This document shows positions 45,185 to 51,030 of a stretch of DNA of 51,030 nt, piece after piece. The stretch is from contig CABURR010000007.1 of NCBI GenBank assembly GCA_902493985.1, forward strand, positions 1 to 51,030. Reading direction: 5' to 3'. The notes below the pieces were generated by a model that had not been told where the DNA came from, ran no database searches, and worked only from the letters and a program-made list of their open reading frames with translations. Made by a program: the position numbers and the translations under genes. This DNA comes from an uncultured Collinsella sp. (GTDB taxonomy: Bacteria > Actinomycetota > Coriobacteriia > Coriobacteriales > Coriobacteriaceae). Within the stretch, counting starts at the first letter, position 1. Every line of letters begins with the position of its first letter.

Positions 45185-45405
45185 GCAATCACGTTTTGCG
45201 ACGTGTTGCCATCGCTCCTATTCGCATATATCAACAGGTTGTTTCGCCCTTATTACCTGACGCCTGCATTTATTACCCAACGTGCTCGCAATACGCCATC
45301 CAGGCGATTGAGAAGCACGGTGTTTTGAGAGGCTGCTGGCTTGCCGTGAGGCGCATCGCTCGCTGCAATCCCCTGCACGTCGGCGGTTATGACCCTGTGC
45401 CCTAG
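45181..45405 (+). CDS. yidD: Membrane protein insertion efficiency factor YidD
   Basis: 74 residues. It has the family core IYQQVVSPLLPDACIYYPTC (Cys pair), SQYAIQAIEKHGVLRG and RCNPLHVGGYDPVP. Assists the YidC insertase. It lies between rnpA (4-base overlap) and yidC (29 bp). Confidence 0.95.
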   Translation: MSNHVLRRVAIAPIRIYQQVVSPLLPDACIYYPTCSQYAIQAIEKHGVLRGCWLAVRRIARCNPLHVGGYDPVP

Positions 45406-45434
45406 CGGGCACTCGCTATCGGAGGAAAACTTAC

Positions 45435-46205
45435 ATGTGGGATTGGATCGTTAACATCCTTTTCGAGCTGCTCAAGCTCATCCAGACCTTTGCGGTCGAC
45501 TGGGGCCTGTCCATCATCATCCTGGTGGTCATCATCCGTCTGCTGCTGACGCCGCTCATGCTCAAGTCGACCAAGTCGACGGCTCGCATGCAGGTGCTGC
45601 AGCCCAAGATGCTCGAGATCCAGGAGCGCTATGCCGACGATCCCCAGCGTCAGGCCGAGGAGATGCAGAAGTTCTACAGCGAGAACAAGTTCAACCCCAT
45701 GGCTGGCTGTCTGCCGCTGCTGATTCAGATGCCTATCCTGTTCGCCCTGTTTACATTGCTGCGCAACCTGCCGCAGTACTTTAACGACGGCACGTTCTCG
45801 TTCTTCAACATCCTGCCCGACCTGACCACCACGCCGAGCGCTTCCTTTGCCGATGGCTTTATGGTTGCACTGCCTGCGCTGGTTTGCCTGATCCTGTTCG
45901 CCGTCCTGACCCTGATTCCGCAGCTCTATATGTCGCGCAACCAGACCGGCCAGCAGGCTCAGAGCATGCGTATGATGGCCGTTGTCATGACGGTCATGAT
46001 GCTTTGGATGGGCTGGAGCCTTCCCGTTGGTGTTCTGCTGTACTACGACGTCTCGTCTGCTTGGCAGGTTATCCAGCAGATTTTTGTGACGCAGAAGGTC
46101 ATCGACAAGGCGAAGGCCGATGAGGAGGAGCGTCTTAAGAACGCTCCGCTGCAGGTTGAGGTCACTCGTCGAGAGAAGAAGCCGCGCCCGCACAAGAAGA
46201 AGTAA
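45435..46205 (+). CDS. yidC: Membrane protein insertase YidC
   Basis: Inserts and folds membrane proteins. 256 residues, the short Gram-positive/actinobacterial form without a large periplasmic domain. About five membrane helices; conserved SIIILVVIIRLLLTPLMLKS near the start and a basic tail (RREKKPRPHKKK). ATG with GGAGGAAA 6-7 nt upstream. Confidence 0.95.
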   Translation: MWDWIVNILFELLKLIQTFAVDWGLSIIILVVIIRLLLTPLMLKSTKSTARMQVLQPKMLEIQERYADDPQRQAEEMQKFYSENKFNPMAGCLPLLIQMPILFALFTLLRNLPQYFNDGTFSFFNILPDLTTTPSASFADGFMVALPALVCLILFAVLTLIPQLYMSRNQTGQQAQSMRMMAVVMTVMMLWMGWSLPVGVLLYYDVSSAWQVIQQIFVTQKVIDKAKADEEERLKNAPLQVEVTRREKKPRPHKKK

Positions 46206-46222
46206 CGGGATATCAATCTTAT

Positions 46223-46234
46223 TTAGGTACCTAA
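46223..46234. repeat. 12-bp palindrome TTAGGTACCTAA, first copy
   Basis: Exact palindrome just before the jag ribosome site. A second exact copy lies at 49727-49738, across the stop codon of the gene after parB. Confidence 0.5.
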
Positions 46235-46249
46235 CTTTTGGAGTACGTT

Positions 46250-46819
46250 ATGTCTGAAGAGATCATCGAGGATATGCTTGAGGAGGTTGCCCCGCAGGTC
46301 GCGGGCGATTATCCCGAGATTGCACAGCGCTACAAGGCTGGTGAAGAGCTGACCGATGAGGAGCTCGACACCATTGCCGATGTTGCGATTTCCATCCTGC
46401 GTTCCATCCTTTCGCACTTCGATGCCGCCAACTCTCCTATCGATGAGTATGAGGGCGACGAGGGTGAGCTGATTTTGGATGTAACGGCTCCCGACCTTGC
46501 TGTTCTCATTGGCCGTCATGGTCGCACCCTTGATGCCCTTCAGGTTATGTTCTCTTTGCTGGTGAGCCGCAAACTTGGCTTTAGGTATCCGGTTGTAGTG
46601 GACGTAGAGGGATACAAGAGTCGCCGTCAGGACAAGGTTGCTTCCATGGCTCAGTCTGCTGCCGAGCGTGCCATCCGCACTCATAAGAGTGTTTCGCTTC
46701 CGCCCATGAATGCCTACGAGCGTCGACTGGTTCACATTGCACTTCGTGGCAATGATGCCGTCGATACTCATTCTGAGGGTTCTGACCCTGATCGCCATGT
46801 GGTGATTGTTGCTCGATAA
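46250..46819 (+). CDS. jag: RNA-binding protein Jag/KhpB (KH-R3H)
   Basis: 189 residues from the ATG at 46250, which has TGGAG 6 nt upstream; an upstream TTG overlaps that site. An acidic start is followed by a KH domain (GRHGRTLDALQVMF, the IGxxG-type loop) and an R3H domain (AERAIRTHKSVSLPPMNAYERRLVH). It binds RNA and is thought to link cell division and elongation; last gene of the operon. Confidence 0.92.
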   Translation: MSEEIIEDMLEEVAPQVAGDYPEIAQRYKAGEELTDEELDTIADVAISILRSILSHFDAANSPIDEYEGDEGELILDVTAPDLAVLIGRHGRTLDALQVMFSLLVSRKLGFRYPVVVDVEGYKSRRQDKVASMAQSAAERAIRTHKSVSLPPMNAYERRLVHIALRGNDAVDTHSEGSDPDRHVVIVAR

Positions 46820-46837
46820 TCTTCTCGAGCTTATGCT

Positions 46838-46870
46838 AAGGGGACGTGGTTTCCACGTCCCCTTTTTTTG
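46838..46870 (+). terminator. Terminator of the rpmH-jag operon
   Basis: Perfect 12-bp stem AAGGGGACGTGG/CCACGTCCCCTT with a 3-nt loop and a TTTTTTT run. Confidence 0.95.
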
Positions 46871-46915
46871 TCAAAAGTTCTCGATACACTGATTTTTGTC
46901 AGAAAGGAGCTTTCG

Positions 46916-47653
46916 TTGTTAGTACTTACTGATCAGCAGGCTGACGAGATGTTGAGTCGTCTAACTTCCTATTGCAAAGAGTATTCCTTGAGCGTAACTG
47001 ATGTTGAGCTGAGGAAATGTATTCAGCATTTGGATTTGGTTCTAGAAACAAATAAGACAACCAATCTCACCCGTATTCTTAACGTAGAAGATGCTGCAGT
47101 ACTTCATATCCTCGACTCACTTGTTTTGCTCCCCTATATCAACAAGGCTCCTGAGGGAGCTTTGCTCGATATGGGAACAGGTGCGGGCTTCCCTGGTATT
47201 CCATTAACCATAACCACGCATCGTAAAGCTACTTATATTGACTCTGTTGGCAAGAAGGTTGATGCGGTTAATTTCTTTGTCAATGCTCTTGGATTGAAAC
47301 ATGCTCATGCGGTTCATGATCGTCTTGAAGAATATGCTCGAAGCCATAAGAAGCAGTTCTCTGTTGTAACCGCCCGCGCATTGGCCCCTCTACCGATTCT
47401 TGTTGAGTATGCGGCTCCGTATCTGAAGGATGGAGGGCTATTTGTTATAACCAAGGGCAATCCTTCGGATGAGGAGCTTGCTTCCGGCATGTCAGCAGCT
47501 AAGATTTGCGGCTTCACTTTGCTTCTGAATGACGCAATTGATTTGCCTGAAGGCTTGGGTCACAGGGAGTTCATTGTTCTTAAGAAGAGTCATCCAGCAT
47601 CCGTCTCATTGCCTCGTGCAAATGGCGTGGCAAAGAAGAATCCGCTTGCCTAG
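46916..47653 (+). CDS. rsmG: 16S rRNA (guanine-N7) methyltransferase RsmG
   Basis: Methylates G527 of 16S rRNA. I chose the TTG at 46916 (245 residues), because AAAGGAG lies 6 nt upstream; an earlier in-frame TTG (46868) is inside the terminator T-run of the previous operon and cannot be on the transcript. The AdoMet loop is LLDMGTGAGFPGIPL, preceded by NLTRI and LHILDSLV. Visibly richer in A+T than the genes on the other side of the origin. Confidence 0.93.
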   Translation: MLVLTDQQADEMLSRLTSYCKEYSLSVTDVELRKCIQHLDLVLETNKTTNLTRILNVEDAAVLHILDSLVLLPYINKAPEGALLDMGTGAGFPGIPLTITTHRKATYIDSVGKKVDAVNFFVNALGLKHAHAVHDRLEEYARSHKKQFSVVTARALAPLPILVEYAAPYLKDGGLFVITKGNPSDEELASGMSAAKICGFTLLLNDAIDLPEGLGHREFIVLKKSHPASVSLPRANGVAKKNPLA

Positions 47654-47654
47654 A

Positions 47655-47748
47655 TGTTTCACGTGAAACATAATGGATACTAACAACTTGCAGTGTTTCA
47701 CGTGAAACATGGCGGTTGATATCGATTCGGAATGTTTCACGTGAAACA
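47655..47748. promoter_or_regulatory. Cluster of three perfect parS sites
   Basis: TGTTTCACGTGAAACA occurs exactly at 47655-47670, 47694-47709 and 47733-47748, evenly spaced at 39 bp. This is the ParB centromere, placed between rsmG and parA, where it also overlaps the parAB leader and may mediate autorepression. Confidence 0.97.
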
Positions 47749-47787
47749 TCCTCCGTTTGACAGCTTTAATACACACCAGGAGGGACC

Positions 47788-48588
47788 GTGGGATTTCGCG
47801 ACGTTAAGCGTTCTAAGAACGCAAAAGACACGCGTATCATTGCAATCATCAATCAAAAAGGCGGCGTCGGTAAGTCAACGACGGCTGTAAACCTTGCAGC
47901 AGCACTGGGTGAGCAGGGTCGTAAGACACTGATTGTCGATTTTGATCCGCAGGGAAACAGCACCAGTGGATTCGGAATTGAAAAAGAAGACCTTAATCAC
48001 TGCATCTATGATGCATTGTTGAATGATGTGCCGGCAGAATCGCTTGTTCTTGATACAAATTGTAAAAAAGTATTCGTTATTCCGGCTACAATTCAACTTG
48101 CAGGCGCGGAAATTGAGCTCGTAAGCGCAATTGCTCGTGAAACCCGCCTCAAAGATTTGCTTGAGCCGATTCAGGACGAGTTTGACTTTATTTTCATTGA
48201 CTGTCCTCCTTCGCTCGGCCTGCTTACTATCAACGCTTTGACCGCAGCAGACAGCGTTTTGATTCCGATCCAGTGCGAATATTACGCACTCGAGGGCGTT
48301 ACGAAGCTGCTTGAGTCAATGAAGATGGTCAAATCACGGCTGAACAAGGGCTTAGACACCTATGGTGTGCTTATGACCATGTATGATTCGCGTACTTCAC
48401 TATCGAATCAGGTTGTTGAGGAGGTTCAATCGTACTTTGGTGATAAGGCGTTTAAGACACTAATCCCCCGTACGGTTAAAATCTCCGAAGCTCCGTCTTT
48501 TGGAGAACCGGTAATTACCTATGCACCTCAAAATAAGGGTGCAAAAGCATATATGAACCTTGCAAAAGAGGTGATCAAGCGTGCCTAG
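47788..48588 (+). CDS. parA: Chromosome partitioning ATPase ParA/Soj
   Basis: Segregates newly replicated origins with ParB. 266 residues, deviant Walker A INQKGGVGKSTTAVNLA (about 18-34), Walker A' LIVDFDPQGN and Walker B FIFIDCPPSL. GTG start with AGGAGG 3-6 nt upstream. Overlaps parB by 8 bp. Confidence 0.96.
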   Translation: MGFRDVKRSKNAKDTRIIAIINQKGGVGKSTTAVNLAAALGEQGRKTLIVDFDPQGNSTSGFGIEKEDLNHCIYDALLNDVPAESLVLDTNCKKVFVIPATIQLAGAEIELVSAIARETRLKDLLEPIQDEFDFIFIDCPPSLGLLTINALTAADSVLIPIQCEYYALEGVTKLLESMKMVKSRLNKGLDTYGVLMTMYDSRTSLSNQVVEEVQSYFGDKAFKTLIPRTVKISEAPSFGEPVITYAPQNKGAKAYMNLAKEVIKRA

Positions 48589-49486
48589 TGTAAAGAAACG
48601 TGGCGGATTGGGACGTGGACTCAATGCTTTGGTCTCAGAGGCCGAGTATGAGACCGGCGGTTCGGCTGCATCGGCTTCAAATGCCGCATCTGAAACAAAA
48701 CTACCAATTGAGGATATCGTTCCCAACCCTAATCAGCCGCGAATTCACTTTAACGAAACTGAACTTCGCGAGTTGAGCGAGTCAATCCAAGAACATGGCG
48801 TTTTGCAGCCGCTTTTGGTTCGCAAGCATGGAAACGGCTATGAGATCATCGCTGGTGAGCGTCGTTACCAGGCGTCAAAGCTTGCTGGCCTTGAAGAATT
48901 GCCAGTCATCATTAAAGAGGTAAATGATGAAGAGATGCTGGCTCTTGCTCTTATCGAAAACCTTCAGCGTTCTGATCTGAATCCCGTCGAAGAGGCTAAG
49001 GGCTATCGCCAACTCATTGATGCCAGTGGGATGACCCAGGAGGCATTGTCGAAGGCAGTAAGCAAGTCACGCTCTGCAATTACAAACTCGCTGCGTCTTC
49101 TCGATCTTCCCGAAGTAGTTCAGCAGATGATTTTTGAGGGCAAACTTACTGCTGGTCATGCACGTGCGATTCTTGCAGTTCCCTATGAGGACGCGCGTAT
49201 TCGACTTGCAGAGAAAGTTGTTACAGAGGGCCTTTCCGTAAGAGCGACAGAAAATCTTGCTCCGTTGTTTTCTGCCGGAGAGACACCTAAGACGCCAAGG
49301 CCTGCAACGCCTCAGTCCTTTAAAAAGGCTGCCCGTGTGCTTCGTCAGGTATTTAATACCAACGTGCGTGTGAAGAGCTCGCGTGGAAAGAATAAGATTG
49401 AGATTGAGTTTAAAGACGAGGAAGAGCTCTCTCGTATTCTTGGCGAAATGATTCAGTTTGATCAAGGAGGCCAAGATGAGAAATAA
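48581..49486 (+). CDS. parB: Chromosome partitioning protein ParB/Spo0J
   Basis: Binds parS and spreads as a CTP-dependent clamp. 301 residues with GTG start. N-terminal GGLGRGLNAL (interaction with ParA), box II GERRYQASKLAGL (CTP pocket), helix-turn-helix TQEALSKAVSKSRSAITNSLR and a C-terminal dimer domain. The start overlaps the parA stop; the next gene overlaps its end by 11 bp. Confidence 0.96.
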   Translation: MPSVKKRGGLGRGLNALVSEAEYETGGSAASASNAASETKLPIEDIVPNPNQPRIHFNETELRELSESIQEHGVLQPLLVRKHGNGYEIIAGERRYQASKLAGLEELPVIIKEVNDEEMLALALIENLQRSDLNPVEEAKGYRQLIDASGMTQEALSKAVSKSRSAITNSLRLLDLPEVVQQMIFEGKLTAGHARAILAVPYEDARIRLAEKVVTEGLSVRATENLAPLFSAGETPKTPRPATPQSFKKAARVLRQVFNTNVRVKSSRGKNKIEIEFKDEEELSRILGEMIQFDQGGQDEK

Positions 49487-49730
49487 GATTTTAACAGCGA
49501 TTGCATTGGTGACGACTGTCGCGGCTGGTGCCTTTGCTGGCTATAAGATTGCGACAGACGATGAACTTCGAGGTCGTTTGCTTCGTGGCGCGCAAGATAT
49601 CGTCGATACTTCCAAAAAGAAAATGGATGTTATGACGGAAGATGTTGCCATGCGTACTGCTCAGGTAACGAAGAATCCCAAGATTAATCAAGGTTGGGTC
49701 AGCAACCAATGGGAAAATGTAGGCTATTAG
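49476..49730 (+). CDS. Small membrane protein after parB
   Basis: 84 residues from the ATG at 49476, which has AAGGAGG 5 nt upstream. N-terminal membrane helix (about 5-24, ILTAIALVTTVAAGAFAGYK), then a charged helical tail with DELRGRLLRGAQDIVDTSKKK, like YtxH-type proteins. No named family. It overlaps the parB end by 11 bp, so translation is coupled. Role unknown. Confidence 0.75.
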   Translation: MRNKILTAIALVTTVAAGAFAGYKIATDDELRGRLLRGAQDIVDTSKKKMDVMTEDVAMRTAQVTKNPKINQGWVSNQWENVGY

Positions 49731-49758
49731 GTACCTAACAATTACTCAGCATATTTTG

Positions 49759-49800
49759 AGGGGTCCTTGTCTGATTCATGAGACAAGGACCCCTTATTTT
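49759..49800 (+). terminator. Terminator of the parAB operon
   Basis: Perfect 14-bp stem AGGGGTCCTTGTCT/AGACAAGGACCCCT with an 8-nt loop and TATTTT. Confidence 0.93.
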
Positions 49801-49843
49801 GGCCGTAAAAAATGGGACAGGTAGCAGCTGATTCAAAATTAAG

Positions 49844-49892
49844 GTCAATAAATGAAACGACCCCGGTTGCATATTCTGTAACCGGGGTCGTT
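49844..49892 (-). terminator. Terminator of rlmN
   Basis: Stem AACGACCCCGGTT/AACCGGGGTCGTT (49856-49868 and 49880-49892) with an 11-nt loop; TCATTTATT follows on the minus strand. Confidence 0.85.
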
Positions 49893-49895
49893 CGA

Positions 49896-49911
49896 TGTTT
49901 CACATGAAACG
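49896..49911. promoter_or_regulatory. Degenerate parS-like site after parAB
   Basis: TGTTTCACATGAAACG matches the parS consensus at 14 of 16 positions and lies between the rlmN terminator and stop codon. Confidence 0.45.
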
Positions 49912-49929
49912 TTTTGGGATGCGACTCCC

Positions 49930-50982
49930 CTATGCGTTCTTCTGAACTTTGAAGCGCTGCTTCAGCTGTCCGCAAGCGGCGTCAATATCGTTACCACGGG
50001 AGTTACGAATCGTGGTCTCGATGCCACGGGACTCAAGACGACGCTGAAGATCCTCAACCTTATGAATCGGCGACGGCTTGAGCGGGCTACCCACGATGTC
50101 GTTAAGCTGAATGAGGTTAACGTGGCACAGCGTTCCCTCGCAGAAGTCGCAGAGCGCCTGCATTTCGGGATTCGTATCGTTGACGCCTTCGATCATGGCA
50201 TACTCATAGGTCGGGCGGCGGCCAGTCTTCTCGGTGTAGAGCTGAAGCGCCTCGTGAAGGCGAAGCAACGTGTACTTCTTAACACCGGGCATGAGCTTAT
50301 TGCGCGTCGACTGGATGGCGGAATGCAGTGAAACAGCAAGCGTGAACTGCTCGGGGATGTCGGCAAATTTGCGAATACCGGGAATAACGCCACTGGTAGA
50401 GACGGTGAGGTGACGAGCACCGATACCAATGCCATCGGGGTCGTTGAGGATTCGCAGCGCCTTGAGAACCTCGTCGTAGTTGGCAAATGGTTCGCCCTGG
50501 CCCATGAAGACGACGCTCGTGGCGCGCTCGCCAAAGTCGTTGGATACATGAAGTACCTGGTCGACGATCTCTTGAGCGGTCAGAGAGCGCTTGAGGCCGT
50601 TGAGACCGGTAGCGCAAAAGGCGCAGCCCATGCCACAGCCAGCTTGGGTGGAAACGCAGACGGAAAGCTTGTTACGACGGGGCATGCCGACAGTCTCGAC
50701 GGAAACGCCGTCGTGGTACTCGAGCAGATACTTGCGCGAGCCATCTTTGGAAACCTGCTTGGTTAGTTCAGTCGGCGTGTCAAAGGCAAAAGCCTCTTTA
50801 AGCTGCTCGCGGAAAGCCTTAGGAAGGTTTGTCATATCGTCAAACGAACAAACGTTCTTCTCGAAGACCCATTCGATGAGCTGCTTCGCGCGGAAGGCGG
50901 GCTGGCCAAGCTCGGCCACGAGCTCGCGAATATCGTTTTGGCTCAAGTCGCGAATGTCCTGAGATTTAGTCCTGGGATTCAT
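49930..50982 (-). CDS. rlmN: Dual-specificity RNA methyltransferase RlmN
   Basis: Radical-SAM enzyme that methylates C2 of A2503 in 23S rRNA and A37 in some tRNAs. 350 residues. The CxxxCxxC cluster is in QAGCGMGCAFCATG; the methyl-carrying Cys is near the C-terminus (AACGQL). The rest is typical, for example MGQGEPFANYDEV. ATG start with GAAAGG upstream. Convergent with the parAB operon. Confidence 0.96.
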   Translation of the reverse strand: MNPRTKSQDIRDLSQNDIRELVAELGQPAFRAKQLIEWVFEKNVCSFDDMTNLPKAFREQLKEAFAFDTPTELTKQVSKDGSRKYLLEYHDGVSVETVGMPRRNKLSVCVSTQAGCGMGCAFCATGLNGLKRSLTAQEIVDQVLHVSNDFGERATSVVFMGQGEPFANYDEVLKALRILNDPDGIGIGARHLTVSTSGVIPGIRKFADIPEQFTLAVSLHSAIQSTRNKLMPGVKKYTLLRLHEALQLYTEKTGRRPTYEYAMIEGVNDTNPEMQALCDFCEGTLCHVNLIQLNDIVGSPLKPSPIHKVEDLQRRLESRGIETTIRNSRGNDIDAACGQLKQRFKVQKNA

Positions 50983-51030
50983 GGAAGCCTTTCGATTTTG
51001 GGGAAACGTAGAGGGTATCGCTACAATATG

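Overview
The window looks like the replication-origin region of a high-GC Coriobacteriia (Actinomycetota) chromosome, most likely Collinsella or a close relative. The genus is inferred from gene order and protein style; I could not run a database search. All genes left of about 44.3 kb that belong to the dnaA block run on the minus strand. From rpmH (44.69 kb) to the gene after parB (49.73 kb) everything runs on the plus strand. This divergence, with DnaA-box-like repeats on both sides of dnaA and four parS-like sites, places oriC near 41-44.6 kb.

Region 1 (0-10 kb) is accessory. It holds a 2143-residue cell-wall-anchored GH31 glycosidase with many binding modules, a 204-bp MITE-like inverted-repeat element, a Phd/RelE toxin-antitoxin pair, a DUF4143 AAA ATPase behind a perfect 14-bp palindrome, and a truncated tail of a second sortase-anchored protein. 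Region 2 (10-25 kb) is metabolism and housekeeping on the minus strand: carAB with a candidate PyrR-binding loop at its ribosome binding site, a membrane protein with an ABC exporter, purD with a NUDIX hydrolase, purA, dnaB, and the rpsF-ssb-rpsR-rplI operon. Region 3 (25.4-29.1 kb) is on the plus strand: two tRNA-Ser genes, a DUF559-like nuclease gene bracketed by two near-identical 67-bp palindromes, a TRIC/UPF0126 membrane protein, and a bactofilin-like membrane protein. Region 4 (29.2-33.1 kb) is on the minus strand: typA, two unknown genes, a bifunctional-nuclease family gene, and the tRNA cluster Ile-Ala-Ile.

Region 5 (33.3-44.3 kb) is the replication block gyrA, gyrB, a DciA-like DUF721 gene, recF, dnaN, dnaA, and an unusual gene of GHKL ATPase, Q/P/Y-rich linker and winged helix lying between the putative origin and dnaA. 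Region 6 (44.6-49.7 kb) is the rpmH-rnpA-yidD-yidC-jag operon, then rsmG, a cluster of three perfect parS sites, parA, parB and a small membrane protein. rlmN closes the window on the minus strand.

The most striking non-coding feature is a set of long, nearly perfect palindromes, each different, placed just after or between genes (carB, carA upstream, NUDIX/ABC, gyrA, and the pair around the nuclease gene). The strongest new leads are the ATPase/prion-like/winged-helix gene at the origin, the palindrome-flanked nuclease gene, and the PyrR-type hairpin on carA.
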